From Leadbetterella sp. (GTDB lineage: Bacteria; Bacteroidota; Bacteroidia; Cytophagales; Spirosomataceae), in assembly GCA_019638185.1 (NCBI GenBank), contig JAHBUH010000003.1, positions 186,001 through 250,000 on the forward strand: DNA of 64,000 nucleotides, in the 5' to 3' direction. Positions 1-9,540 of the stretch are shown in pieces; positions within the stretch are counted from its first letter, which is position 1; each line of letters begins with the position of its first letter. The notes beneath the pieces were generated by a model. It saw nothing but the letters and a program-made list of their open reading frames with translations. It made no database searches and was not told where the DNA came from. Position numbers and translations under genes: made by a program.

Positions 1-3000
1 GGTAGTGAGTGAGAACGCCCTGCTTAAAAATCTTAACGGCCTCTCCGCCCTCCGGTCTGTAGGCACTCCGCCCTTCGGATATATATGGATAAGAGATAAC
101 CCCGGGCTGGAGAATGCCACCTTGCCTCAGCTGGAAAAGATAGGTGAGCATCTTTTGATTGCGGATAACAATAACCTGGAAACCCTCAGTTTTCCGAAAC
201 TGAAAACCATAGAGGCCTACCTGAATATCCGGAATAACAACAAACTTCAGAGCCTGGCCGGGCTGGAGGCATTGGAGAGCACGGGAGCACAATTATACAT
301 CTATGAGAACCCGCAGTTGAAAGACCTGGATGGCCTGTCGGGGCTGAAGAGTACCGGAGGCTGGTATATTGCCAATAACCCCCTTTTGACCTCTATACAG
401 GGCCTCAAAAATATCAGTAAACCCGGAGATGAACTGACCATTAAAGATAATAAGTTACTGGCTGTTTGTAACCTGGCTAATGTGTGTGCGTACCTGGCCA
501 CCAATAAACCGCGTACCATCTCCGGAAACCTGGACGGCTGTGCTACCACGGCTGCAGTAACGGCGGCCTGCTCCACTGCGCCGCCCGCGTGTCCTGCCGG
601 TGATGTGTCCTTCAGCACCCAGGAGAAGGTGGATGACTTCGGAATTACCTATGCGCACTGTACCTCTATTCCCGGGAATGTGGATATTACTTTTTCAACC
701 GTTCAAAACCTGAAAGGCCTGAAAAACCTTAAAAGTATCGGAGGTTCACTGAGCATCCTCTATAATGACAAGCTGGCTGACCTGGAGGGCCTGGAGGCGC
801 TCCAAAGCATCGCTTCCGGCACTACAGGTGAAAAAGGCCTGCAGATTACCGGTAATAAAATACTGAAGAATATAAACGGGCTATCCGGCTTAACCAGTAT
901 TAACGGAACCAGTCTGACCATAGATGCTAACCCGGAACTCATTAACCTGGATGGCCTGAAGAACCTGCAGGGCCCCGTGCTCGATATAACCATCTGGTTC
1001 CATGGAAAGCTGGAACAAATAGACGGCCTGGCAGGGATCACCAGCGCCCGGGGCGTGTCAATCACCGCTAATGCCTTATCCCAGATTAACGGCCTGAGCG
1101 GGCTGAAAGAAGTTTCCCGGAATATTATTTTGGGGTTAAACCCTAACCTGAAAAACCTGGACGGACTTTCCGGCGTACAGAAATTTAATACCGGCGCGCC
1201 CCATGAAAATAGCGGCTCCCTTTTTATTGAAGGAAATGATCTCCTTAGCTCTATCGACGGACTAAAGGGCATACCATCCGGAAGTATAAGAAACCTGGCC
1301 ATTAAAGATAACGGCGTCTTATCGATCTGTAATTTACCGAACATCTGCGCCTACCTGGCCTTACCATCAGGAAGTAACCCGCGCAGCATCTCCGGAAACC
1401 TGGGGAACTGCGCTACGGAAGCGGCCGTAACCGCGGTGTGCGGCACAGCACAGCAGACGCTGACCCTGGGAGCAGCAGTAAACCCCACGCTCTGCGGGGC
1501 GGCCGACGGCCGGATAGGGTTCACCACCAGCCTGGAAGCGGGCCCTTATACGCTTAGTTTCAAACGAGGCGCCAAAGACACCACAGCTGCAGTAACGGTA
1601 GCAAACGGAGGCTTTAGTCTCACGGGCCTGGGCAAGGGCATTTACAAAGGCTTTGCTATCACGCACACGGAGGGAATGGTCTCCGCCACAGGCGAGCGCA
1701 CGCTGACCGACCCGGCCCCCTACAGCTTTGCGGTAGGGAGTAAAAGCGATCCTACAGGCTGCGGCGACCTGAACGGCCGGATCGTTTTCACTACGAACCT
1801 GGATGCGGAAAGCTACCTGCTGCGCTTTAAGAAAGGCAGTAAGGATACCACGGCCACGGTAGCGGTGAGCGCCGGAGGCTTCACGCTGAGCGGGCTTTCT
1901 GCGGCCACATACTCGGCCTTCAGCATCAGCAGCGGAGGCTGCAGCTATCTGCTGGCAGGCCCGGTAGAGCTGCTGAACCCCCAAAGTGCCGGGGGAGCCA
2001 TCACGGCCGGCGGGCCGCTGGAACTCTGCGAAGGAGAGCAGGTACAGCTGACCGCACCGGCGGGCGCCAGCTACGAATGGAGCACGGGGGCGGGGGGGCG
2101 CAGCATCTGGGCCTCCACGCCAGGCGTGTACAAAGTAAAAGTGAAATCCGGGCAGGGCTGCATCAGCGAATCCCAGATCACCGTGAGCCGCAAGGAATGT
2201 AACGTACCGCCCATGGCCGTCTGTAAGCCGGTAGTGGTGCTGGTGGCAGGAAGCGACTGCCAGGCCCTGCTGCGGGTGGAACACCTGGACGCAGGGTCTT
2301 ACGATAAAGATAACGACTGGTTCACCCGCAGCATCGATATAAACCCCCTGCTGCGGGTAGGCAGCTACAAAGCCACCCTGACGCTGGTAGACATCAAAGG
2401 GGCCTCTACCTCGTGCCAGAGTACGGTACACGTAGTAGACCATACGGCACCGGTTATCCAGGCGCGCAGTATCACCGTAAGCCTGAATACGGAAGGCAGA
2501 GCCTCCATCACCCCGGCGGATGTGGACGCCGGCTCCTACGACGGCTGCGGGGGGCTGAGCCTGAGCATAGACCGGCGGGACTTCGACTGCCGGGACCTGG
2601 GGCAGCGCCGGCAGGTCATCCTGAAAGGGACCGACGCCTCGGGGAACGAAGGCACCGCAGTGGCCTTCATCCAGGTGGTAGATAACCTGCCACCGGTAGT
2701 GACCACTAAAGCGGTACGGCTCACACTGGATCAGAACGGACGGGCCAGCCTGAAGCCGGAAGACCTGGCGGGCAGCATGTGGGACAACTGCTCGATCTGG
2801 AACGTAACGGCCTCCAAACTGAACTTTGACTGTAATGATGTGGGAGAAAACAAAGTCACCCTTCGGGTAGAAGACGTGGGGGGCGGAGCCACGGAAGCAG
2901 AAGTAACGGTGACGGTAGTAGATAACACGCCCCCGGTGCTGCAGGCACAGGCCATAACGCTCTACCTGGATAAGACGGGGAAGGGGGGCGTGAAGGCAGA

Positions 3001-4669
3001 GCAGGTAGGGGCGGCCAGCACGGATAACTGCGGGCTGGACAGCCTGGCGCTGAGCCGCACGGAATTCAGCTGTGATGACATAGGCGAAAATGAGATCCAG
3101 CTCAAAGGCTGGGACAAGAGCGGTAACGAAAGCGGGCTGATGATCACCATCACGGTGGCCGATACCATCCGGCCGGTCATTGTGGCCAGAGACGTAACGC
3201 TTTACCTGGATGACACGGGCAGAGCCAGCCTGAGCCCTGACGCCGTAGACGGGGGCAGCACAGATAACTGCGGCATAGAAAGCCGGGAACTGCAAAAGAC
3301 GGGCTTTAGCTGTAATGAAAGGGGCATCCATACCATCCAGTACCGGGTGAAAGATAAATCCGGGAACGAGAGTACGGCAGAAATCCGGGTAACGGTAAAA
3401 GATACCACGGCCCCGGTAGCGCAGGCCCAGGATCTGATCGTGGAGCTGGACGGTAGCGGCAAAGCCGCCCTGACAGCAGGAGAGATCAATGACGGCAGCT
3501 ATGACAACTGCGCGATAGAAACCATGGAGATATCGCAGAGCAGTTTCAGTTGCAGTGACCTGGGCAAGCGGCTGATCACGCTGACGGTCAGAGACGGCAG
3601 CGGCAATACGGGCAGCATACGGGCGGAGATCCTGATCCGGGATCCGGAGGGAGTATGTCCGTGTTCCTACGGGATACTGGCGCAGAACAAGGTAGTGCTG
3701 AGGAGTAACCGGGTGCATGCAGGCGGGATCGGTGTCAGCGGCTCCAAGGGGATGGTGAAGCTGAGAAACACGCTGGTGGATGCAGAGGGGACGTTTGTGA
3801 AATCGGAGCGGACGCGGTTTGATAACGAGAGTGAGTCGTCGGTTTACATGCGGGGGCGGGCACCGGAGCCGGAGGGCTTCCGCAGCAATGACAAGAAGGA
3901 GAAGAAGACGGAGCGGGTAAAGAAGAACGCGACACAGACCTTCACGGCGGGCAGCTACGGGCGTATCAAGGCAAAGAAAGGGGCTAAACTCATCTTCAGC
4001 GGTGGCGATGTGCAGATTAGGAGCCTGAAGCTGGGCAAGGGAGGACAGGTGAGCTTTGGAGGCGCTACGGCACTGCTGGTCAGAGACTATGTGAAACTGG
4101 GCAAAGAGACGGAGTTTAACGGGGCGGGAGAGCAGGTGCGGGTGTATAGCGGGGGACAGGTGAAGATCAGGAGCGGTTCGGAGGTGAAGGGTTATGTGCA
4201 TAGCCGGGGGAGTGTGAAGACCACGGGGCGGAAGGAGAAATACCTGGAGGGCTTCTTTGCGGGGGACAGGATCCGGGGGAGCCGGAATACGGAATGGTCG
4301 GGCGGCGGAGTAATGTGCAGGGGGGGAGAAGACCAGGTATTACAGAAGCTGGAGAAGGGCGAGCGGCGCAGGGCAGAGGAACAGCAACCCATAACGGCCG
4401 ACAGTGTGGCGCAGGGCAAAGCCCTGTGGGTACGGATCTGGCCGAACCCGGTTCGGGTACAGATGCGGGTAGAGGTAGCGGGTGAGACGGAAGGGGGGCA
4501 GGTGATGCTGGTGGACCTGATGGGCAATGTGCTCAGGCAGCAGAGTTACGGCGGCAGGACGGCCACGCTGGAGATGCAGACGGAGAAGCTGGAGCCGGGG
4601 CTGTATGTGTTGAGGGTGAGCTCGGGCGGTGAGGTAGTGACTTTGAGGATAGTGAAAAATGAACGATAA
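1..4669 (+). CDS. Giant secreted LRR/HYR-repeat surface protein with type IX secretion tail (5' partial)
   Basis: The frame is open to the left edge, so the true start lies upstream; at least 1554 residues are in the window. Numbering from base 5, residues 1-190 and 195-475 are two arrays of receptor-L-like leucine-rich repeats built on 'LxxLxGLxxLxSI' and asparagine ladders. Residues about 485-657 hold two copies of a module with 'CG..xGRIxFTT'. Residues 662-728 look Ig/PKD-like. Residues 730-1212 contain about six HYR-like repeats of roughly 85 residues, each with a DNC-type and an F-x-C-x-D-x-G motif. Residues 1215-1465 are Gly/Lys-rich short-strand repeats that look like a beta-helix (polymer-forming/bactofilin-like). 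Residues about 1475-1554 begin WPNPV and end LRIVKNER, a typical type IX secretion sorting domain. The product is inferred to be a secreted or cell-surface adhesin. Its ligand is unknown. Confidence 0.85.
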   Translation, partial: VVSENALLKNLNGLSALRSVGTPPFGYIWIRDNPGLENATLPQLEKIGEHLLIADNNNLETLSFPKLKTIEAYLNIRNNNKLQSLAGLEALESTGAQLYIYENPQLKDLDGLSGLKSTGGWYIANNPLLTSIQGLKNISKPGDELTIKDNKLLAVCNLANVCAYLATNKPRTISGNLDGCATTAAVTAACSTAPPACPAGDVSFSTQEKVDDFGITYAHCTSIPGNVDITFSTVQNLKGLKNLKSIGGSLSILYNDKLADLEGLEALQSIASGTTGEKGLQITGNKILKNINGLSGLTSINGTSLTIDANPELINLDGLKNLQGPVLDITIWFHGKLEQIDGLAGITSARGVSITANALSQINGLSGLKEVSRNIILGLNPNLKNLDGLSGVQKFNTGAPHENSGSLFIEGNDLLSSIDGLKGIPSGSIRNLAIKDNGVLSICNLPNICAYLALPSGSNPRSISGNLGNCATEAAVTAVCGTAQQTLTLGAAVNPTLCGAADGRIGFTTSLEAGPYTLSFKRGAKDTTAAVTVANGGFSLTGLGKGIYKGFAITHTEGMVSATGERTLTDPAPYSFAVGSKSDPTGCGDLNGRIVFTTNLDAESYLLRFKKGSKDTTATVAVSAGGFTLSGLSAATYSAFSISSGGCSYLLAGPVELLNPQSAGGAITAGGPLELCEGEQVQLTAPAGASYEWSTGAGGRSIWASTPGVYKVKVKSGQGCISESQITVSRKECNVPPMAVCKPVVVLVAGSDCQALLRVEHLDAGSYDKDNDWFTRSIDINPLLRVGSYKATLTLVDIKGASTSCQSTVHVVDHTAPVIQARSITVSLNTEGRASITPADVDAGSYDGCGGLSLSIDRRDFDCRDLGQRRQVILKGTDASGNEGTAVAFIQVVDNLPPVVTTKAVRLTLDQNGRASLKPEDLAGSMWDNCSIWNVTASKLNFDCNDVGENKVTLRVEDVGGGATEAEVTVTVVDNTPPVLQAQAITLYLDKTGKGGVKAEQVGAASTDNCGLDSLALSRTEFSCDDIGENEIQLKGWDKSGNESGLMITITVADTIRPVIVARDVTLYLDDTGRASLSPDAVDGGSTDNCGIESRELQKTGFSCNERGIHTIQYRVKDKSGNESTAEIRVTVKDTTAPVAQAQDLIVELDGSGKAALTAGEINDGSYDNCAIETMEISQSSFSCSDLGKRLITLTVRDGSGNTGSIRAEILIRDPEGVCPCSYGILAQNKVVLRSNRVHAGGIGVSGSKGMVKLRNTLVDAEGTFVKSERTRFDNESESSVYMRGRAPEPEGFRSNDKKEKKTERVKKNATQTFTAGSYGRIKAKKGAKLIFSGGDVQIRSLKLGKGGQVSFGGATALLVRDYVKLGKETEFNGAGEQVRVYSGGQVKIRSGSEVKGYVHSRGSVKTTGRKEKYLEGFFAGDRIRGSRNTEWSGGGVMCRGGEDQVLQKLEKGERRRAEEQQPITADSVAQGKALWVRIWPNPVRVQMRVEVAGETEGGQVMLVDLMGNVLRQQSYGGRTATLEMQTEKLEPGLYVLRVSSGGEVVTLRIVKNER

Positions 4670-4681
4670 AATAATATACCC

Positions 4682-5899
4682 ATGAAAAAATTTATAGTAT
4701 TCCTCTGTCTCGCCGTTATGACGGGCTGTTCCAAAGAGGACGACCCTGAGGTAATTGAAATCCAGAAACCCGAAGAGCCCAAGCCGGCGGATCCCAAACC
4801 CAAAGAGCCTGAAACCCAGAAAGACATCATGGCCGTAGACAATGCCGTGCAGACCTTTATGAAGAAATATAATATCCCGGGAGGCAGCCTGGCCGTGTCT
4901 AAAAACGACAAGCTGGTCTATCAGAAAGGTTATGGTTATGCAGATGTGGATAAAAAGGAAGAAGTTACGCCCGAACATATTTTCCGGCTGGCCAGTGTCA
5001 GCAAAGCCTATACCGGCGTGGCGGTCCTGTTATTGGTTCAGCAGGCGAAACTTTCCCTGTCGGATAAAGTATTTGGCGCAGGGGCTATCCTGGGCACCCA
5101 ATACGGTAAGCCGCCGTATAATAATAACCTGGCTGCCATGACCGTGAAAGACCTGCTTCTTAATATCTCCGGGTCATGGGGTGCCGCCACGGGTGGGGAC
5201 GTTATTGATCTCAACCCGCAATTTACCAATGATCAGATGCTGGACTGGATCATCAGTACACGGCCCAATCCCAGAGCGCCGGGAGAACTCTACGATTATT
5301 CAAACGTAAACTTTTGGATAGCGGGCAGGATAATTGAGAAAATTTCAGGGAAAAAATACATTGATTTCGTAAAAGAAAACATTGTCAAACCCATAGGAGC
5401 AGAACATACCGACATAGCCGGGAAGACCCTGGCTGACCTGAAGCCGAAAGAAGTGAAATACTATGGACAGGAAACAGACGCTCCTTATGTATACGGTATC
5501 TCCTTCCCGAGGCGGGACGCCGATGGTGGAATTACGGCTACTGCCCCTGACTTATTGCGCTTTGTAAACGCCATTGACGGACTTAGCGGCCGCCCGGATA
5601 TCCTGACCGGTGCGTCGCGCACGCTTCTGAACACTACCTCTAAAACTAATGACTACTATGGCCTGGGTTTAGGGGTATGGAAAGAGCAAAACCTGATATA
5701 CAGCTATGGAAGCCTCCCGGGTACACGGGCCGGGTTTATGTGTAATAATGGTAACGGCCTGAGCGTGGCCATCCTGTTTAATTCACGCATAATACCCGAG
5801 AAAGAAGAGACTTTCGTTTATGCCATGCAAGACGTGCTCCTGGATTTAGTCAGGAATAATACCACCCCGTGGCAGGATATAGACCAGTTCGGAAAATAA
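4682..5899 (+). CDS. Serine hydrolase, beta-lactamase (class C/PBP4-like) family lipoprotein
   Basis: A 405-residue lipoprotein: residues 1-16 form a signal peptide ending in the lipobox MTGC with Cys16. A Pro/Glu/Lys-rich linker follows to about residue 48, tethering a catalytic domain. The family motifs are visible: S105-V-S-K108 (nucleophile and general base) and Y206-S-N208. A Gly-rich GSLPGTRAG stretch near residue 345 takes the place of the KTG/HxG motif. Class C-fold lipoproteins of this kind act as D-Ala-D-Ala carboxypeptidases, esterases or amidases, so this need not be a resistance gene. It starts 12 nt after the giant surface protein and may be co-transcribed with it. The substrate cannot be told from sequence. 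Confidence 0.85.
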   Translation: MKKFIVFLCLAVMTGCSKEDDPEVIEIQKPEEPKPADPKPKEPETQKDIMAVDNAVQTFMKKYNIPGGSLAVSKNDKLVYQKGYGYADVDKKEEVTPEHIFRLASVSKAYTGVAVLLLVQQAKLSLSDKVFGAGAILGTQYGKPPYNNNLAAMTVKDLLLNISGSWGAATGGDVIDLNPQFTNDQMLDWIISTRPNPRAPGELYDYSNVNFWIAGRIIEKISGKKYIDFVKENIVKPIGAEHTDIAGKTLADLKPKEVKYYGQETDAPYVYGISFPRRDADGGITATAPDLLRFVNAIDGLSGRPDILTGASRTLLNTTSKTNDYYGLGLGVWKEQNLIYSYGSLPGTRAGFMCNNGNGLSVAILFNSRIIPEKEETFVYAMQDVLLDLVRNNTTPWQDIDQFGK

Positions 5900-5980
5900 A
5901 TAAGGGTTTCCTTGTTTCCGGTTGGGGATACTTTGAATGCTCAACGTTTTCAGCTAAATTTTGAAAAAAATCCGGGACGG

Positions 5981-7819
5981 ATGAAAAAATACCTGCTTTT
6001 ACTGCTTTTATCCTTACCCGGATCCGGGGGATACGCCGGAGGTCCGGGAGCGGAGCAGGATCACATCCAATCGCTGATCGAAGAGTCTCCGTCATACGGC
6101 CGGGACTCTTTGCTCATTACGGAATTCCGGGCCTTCTGGGCCCGGGGCGGTGAAGAGTACCAGGAATTCCGGGACCGCTGCCTGTGGCAGATCGCCCAGG
6201 ACGCGCCCGTCAGTAAATGGCCTCCGGCCAGGGCCCATTACTTCTACATGCAGGGCAGCGAGTACCTCCGGAAAAACCAGCTCTATTCGGCATTCGACTA
6301 CCTGGAAAGGGCCATGATCGAATTTAAAAAACTGGGCGATGAGCACAATTTCTCCATTGTAAATAATAAATTTATCCCCCTTATGACCTGGAATATGTAT
6401 GAAAACGATATTCCGGCGGAATCCAAAGCGAAATACTCCAGCTACTTCTCCGAAGCGCTCCGCTCCGCAGAAGCCGCCGGAAACCCGGGGGTGATCGCCA
6501 ATATTAAAATCACCTGGGCTGCCTACACCCTCTTTATATTGAAAGACTACCGCGAATCGCTGCGGATGGCCGATGAGATCATGGAACAGATCAAATACCA
6601 GGACCCGGAGAAATGGTTTGATTATTTTCATATCACTATGCTGGGGCAAAGCCTGAACTACCTGCACCTGGGCGAAACCCGGAAGGGAGAGCAGATCCTG
6701 GAGCAGGTGGTGAACGACTGCCTGCAGCGGCCCGACTTTAACCAGGCACAGTACATCCTGGGCCAGGTGGCGGGCTTTGTGGGACGCTACTACCTGGGCC
6801 GGAAAGAATATAAAAAAGCCCTGAAATATGCCACCCTTGCTGAAAACCGGGTGAACTTCATGGAATTTCCCTATTATTCCAACTACCTGAACAAGACCCT
6901 CTACGAAGCCTATAAGTATAACGGCCACCCGGACCAGGCCCTGAAATACCTGGAAAAAATAAGAGCCTATGAGCAGGAAGCCAAAGCCGAAAAGCTGAGC
7001 CAGGGCTTTGCCGAATGGCAACTGAAATACGAAACCGAAAAGCACCAGAACCAGATCGCCAGCCTGGAAAATGAAAACCTCCTGAAATCAGAACAGCAAA
7101 ACCGCATCATCCTGAACGCCCTGGTGGTCATGGTGATCACCGGGGTAATCGCTACCGTTTTTATCGTAAAGAGTAACCGCAAGCTCAAGCATAAAAACGA
7201 GGAACTGAAGCACAAAAACGAAGAGATTTCCAGGGCCGTGGCTCAGGGCCAGACCATAGAAAGGAAAAGGGTGGCTTCCGAACTGCACGATAACCTGAAT
7301 ACCAAGATCGCCGCCCTGAAATGGCGCATGGAAAGCACGGAAAACCCTACTCCGGAGCAGCTGGGGACTTTTGTGCAGATCCTGGACGATATCTATGCCG
7401 ATGTACGGCTCATAGCCCATAATCTCATTCCCACGGACCTGGCCGCCGTAGGTCTGGTGCCTTCCCTGCAGAAGGTGATCGATAACCTGGACAGCCACCC
7501 CATCAGCTTTCAATTCTCCTGCGAGGCGTTCAGCGGCCGGCTACCGGTAGACCTGGAATACCAGATCTATAACATTGTGCTGGAACTGATAAATAATGTC
7601 CTGAAACACTCCAAAGCCACCCAGGCCCGCGTCAGCCTGAGCCGTACCGCAGATAAGGTAACCCTCACCGTTTCCGATAACGGCATCGGCCTGCCTGCAG
7701 ATACGGTGGAAGGGGTGGGGCTGACCAACATAAAATCAAGGGTAGAGCTCCTGAAAGGCCGCATCAGCCTTCAGAACACATCGGGCACCACCGTCAGGAT
7801 AATGCTGCCCCTCAGCTGA
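5981..7819 (+). CDS. TPR-containing sensor histidine kinase (HisKA_3 type)
   Basis: The start is placed at ATG 5981, which opens a clear signal peptide (MKKYLLLLLLS) and follows a purine-rich GGGACGG; an in-frame codon at 5912 would put 23 unconvincing residues in front. The product is 612 residues. Residues about 60-345 are helical, TPR-like and periplasmic; a coiled coil runs into one transmembrane helix at about 375-395, and a second coiled coil leads to the phosphoacceptor motif ELHDNLNTK with His436. A HATPase domain follows, with an N-box (LELINNVLKHS) and G-box (DNGIGLP). The kinase would sense a periplasmic signal and phosphorylate a NarL-type regulator; the obvious partner is encoded convergently 4 nt away. 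Confidence 0.9.
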   Translation: MKKYLLLLLLSLPGSGGYAGGPGAEQDHIQSLIEESPSYGRDSLLITEFRAFWARGGEEYQEFRDRCLWQIAQDAPVSKWPPARAHYFYMQGSEYLRKNQLYSAFDYLERAMIEFKKLGDEHNFSIVNNKFIPLMTWNMYENDIPAESKAKYSSYFSEALRSAEAAGNPGVIANIKITWAAYTLFILKDYRESLRMADEIMEQIKYQDPEKWFDYFHITMLGQSLNYLHLGETRKGEQILEQVVNDCLQRPDFNQAQYILGQVAGFVGRYYLGRKEYKKALKYATLAENRVNFMEFPYYSNYLNKTLYEAYKYNGHPDQALKYLEKIRAYEQEAKAEKLSQGFAEWQLKYETEKHQNQIASLENENLLKSEQQNRIILNALVVMVITGVIATVFIVKSNRKLKHKNEELKHKNEEISRAVAQGQTIERKRVASELHDNLNTKIAALKWRMESTENPTPEQLGTFVQILDDIYADVRLIAHNLIPTDLAAVGLVPSLQKVIDNLDSHPISFQFSCEAFSGRLPVDLEYQIYNIVLELINNVLKHSKATQARVSLSRTADKVTLTVSDNGIGLPADTVEGVGLTNIKSRVELLKGRISLQNTSGTTVRIMLPLS

Positions 7820-7827
7820 AGCTTCAG
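7816..7827. other. 12-bp perfect palindrome over two convergent stop codons
   Basis: CTGAAGCTTCAG reads the same on both strands. It contains the kinase stop (TGA, 7817-7819) and the regulator stop (TGA on the minus strand, 7824-7826) in symmetric positions. It has no T tract and is too short for a convincing intrinsic terminator. Confidence 0.6.
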
Positions 7828-8468
7828 ATCAGCTTGTACTTTAAAGCATACTTAATGATGCCAATGGAGTTTTTCACCCCCAGCTTCTGCAGGATATTGT
7901 GCCGGTGATTTTCTACCGTGCCCGGGCTGATAAACAGCTGCTCGGCAATCTCCAGAGAAGAATATTCCTGGGCAATCAGCTTCACCACCTCCAGCTCCCG
8001 GGCCGATAACGCCTTCAGGTCCTGGAGATCCACCTCCTCGCTCACCATCATGGAAGGATTAAGCAGTTCTTTCATGACATCGCCGCTGAAAAACTTCTCT
8101 CCCCGCAAAATCGTATGAAAGGCCTTGGTCAGCTCCTCTTTGCTGGCTTTTTTCGTGATATACCCGGAAATTCCGGCCTGGAACGCTTCGCGTATGGTTT
8201 CCGCCGTATCATTAACCGTCAGCATCAGTATCTTCAGATCAGGGTACCGCGTACGTATTTTCAGGGTAAGGTCAATACCGTTGAAATACGGCATATTCAT
8301 ATCGGTAACCAGGATATCCACGTCATGATCCGCCAGGAAATCCGCCACATTCCGGCTGTCGCCCAGCGTACCCGTCACTTCCATATCCTCTATTGAATTA
8401 ATCAGAAGAGACAGGCTGTCCAGCAGGATCTTGTGATCATCCACGATCAGTACTTTGTATTTCTTCAT
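7824..8468 (-). CDS. NarL/FixJ-family response regulator
   Basis: A 214-residue two-domain regulator. The receiver domain has the acidic pair D10-D11, phosphoacceptor D56 in LVTDMNMP, Thr84 and Lys106. The C-terminal LuxR-type helix-turn-helix starts at about LSARELEVVKLIA (near residue 150) and includes the recognition-helix stretch SPGTVENHRHNILQKLGV. Phosphorylation by the adjacent convergent TPR kinase is expected because HisKA_3 kinases normally pair with NarL-type regulators. The gene is divergent from the exported cluster beginning at 8693 and shares a 224-nt intergenic region with it, so that cluster is a reasonable but unproven target. Confidence 0.93.
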   Translation of the reverse strand: MKKYKVLIVDDHKILLDSLSLLINSIEDMEVTGTLGDSRNVADFLADHDVDILVTDMNMPYFNGIDLTLKIRTRYPDLKILMLTVNDTAETIREAFQAGISGYITKKASKEELTKAFHTILRGEKFFSGDVMKELLNPSMMVSEEVDLQDLKALSARELEVVKLIAQEYSSLEIAEQLFISPGTVENHRHNILQKLGVKNSIGIIKYALKYKLI

Positions 8469-8492
8469 CAGGGTTCCGGCGTATTATGAATT

Positions 8493-8500
8493 CAAAAATA
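8493..8500 (-). promoter_or_regulatory. Candidate Bacteroidota -7 element for the response regulator
   Basis: The minus strand reads TATTTTTG, matching TAnnTTTG, 25 nt upstream of the regulator ATG. No good -33 TTTG lies at the expected distance, so confidence is low. Confidence 0.35.
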
Positions 8501-8550
8501 AAGGTTTCAATAACTCCCGGCTAATTTGTCGGTATTTAATTCTTTAAAAT

Positions 8551-8584
8551 TTTGCTATCGGCAATCAAAAAAGATATACATTTG
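8551..8584 (+). promoter_or_regulatory. Bacteroidota-type promoter for the exported cluster
   Basis: TTTG at 8551-8554 is followed after 22 nt by TACATTTG at 8577-8584, matching the phylum's -33 TTTG / -7 TAnnTTTG pattern. The leader to the ATG at 8693 would be about 100 nt. Confidence 0.6.
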
Positions 8585-8692
8585 CGACTCTAAACCCAAA
8601 ACCTGAGATACTCTTGTAACCAAACTCATCTTCCGGACCGGCCTAAAGGCCTTTTAATCACATTATAAACCTTCTTCATTTTATACGTTTTT

Positions 8693-9499
8693 ATGAAAAA
8701 ATGTTTTTTTTCAATAGGTCTTATTTCGGGCTTACTGATGCTTTGCTGTATTTCTTCTTATTCCCAGAAAAGGATAGGCGTGTACAACGTGGCCGGATTT
8801 AGTTCAAAAACTAATGCATACTCCTCTCTTAATAATCAGAATGGAAGTGTATTTGGTGCTGTTCCGGCCTACTGTGTGGATTTTTACTCCAATAATTCTG
8901 ATTTCATTACCATAGACCGTAAAAATATTTACTTCATCACCTTTGAAAAAGAACTGCAGAAAACCGAAAACTTCATGGATGGTTATGTGGTAGAACAAGG
9001 GAAAAGCGAGGGCATGGACTACCTGGTACAGAGCCTGTTTGATACAGATACATATACCCTGATTATCCAGGTCTTTGACGTAAAAGAAGAACGCGTGCTT
9101 TGTTCTTCCGAAAAAAAACTGGATAAAAACTTCCTGGGCATAAAAGATCTTAGACAGCAGGTGAACGGGATGCTTCTGGAGATTAATTCTAAGTGTTTTG
9201 AAAGTAGCATTCCCGTAGTGAGAATGCTTTCATTTAAAGGTAAAAAAGCAAAAGAATTACTGGTGGCAGCGGGGAAGGATTTGCGGGTTAGAAGTGGTTA
9301 TAAGTTTGATATTTTTATGAATGTCGAAGAAAAGGTGGGAGATAAAACTATTTCCCGGAAAGAAGTGGTGGGCAAAGGAAGCATTGCAAAAGTTGAAGAT
9401 GAGAATTTTTCCATTCTTGAAATAACAGATGGAGCGGAAGTAGTATTAGCCGAAATCAATAAAGGCACTCAACTGTTATGCAGAGCCACCTCAAAGTAA
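8693..9499 (+). CDS. Exported CsgG/TolB-like protein with shared C-terminal domain
   Basis: 268 residues with a signal peptide ending near SSYSQ. Residues about 26-140 have the pattern of CsgG/TolB-like domains: KRIGVYN at the start, then FITIDRKN, FEKELQK, GKSEGMDYLVQS and a final FDVKEERVL. Residues about 190-268 form a separate beta-rich domain with EEKVGDKTISRKEVVG and a terminal EINKGTQLLCR. The same C-terminal pattern recurs in the next gene. This is the first gene of a five-gene exported cluster. CsgG/FlgT/LpoB-like proteins usually sit in outer-membrane-associated assemblies; no lipobox is seen here. The function is unknown, and the fold assignment rests on pattern matching by eye. 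Confidence 0.6.
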   Translation: MKKCFFSIGLISGLLMLCCISSYSQKRIGVYNVAGFSSKTNAYSSLNNQNGSVFGAVPAYCVDFYSNNSDFITIDRKNIYFITFEKELQKTENFMDGYVVEQGKSEGMDYLVQSLFDTDTYTLIIQVFDVKEERVLCSSEKKLDKNFLGIKDLRQQVNGMLLEINSKCFESSIPVVRMLSFKGKKAKELLVAAGKDLRVRSGYKFDIFMNVEEKVGDKTISRKEVVGKGSIAKVEDENFSILEITDGAEVVLAEINKGTQLLCRATSK

Positions 9500-9540
9500 A
9501 ACTACCGGATAGAAATAACGTATATACCCAAAACATATCA

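Noticed and set aside
1367..4201. A 944-codon open frame on the minus strand, antisense to the giant surface protein
   Set aside because: It arises from the skewed codon use and repetitive G+C-rich sequence of the true gene. It has no start context, no recognisable domain and a His/Arg/Pro/Ala composition typical of antisense frames.
4682..5899. Antibiotic-resistance beta-lactamase
   Set aside because: The fold and SxxK/YxN motifs are shared by many esterases and peptidases; the lipoprotein anchor and altered third motif do not support a class C resistance enzyme.
9478..9540. Upstream in-frame start for the second exported-cluster gene
   Set aside because: It lies inside the previous gene, and a clear signal peptide begins at ATG 9541.
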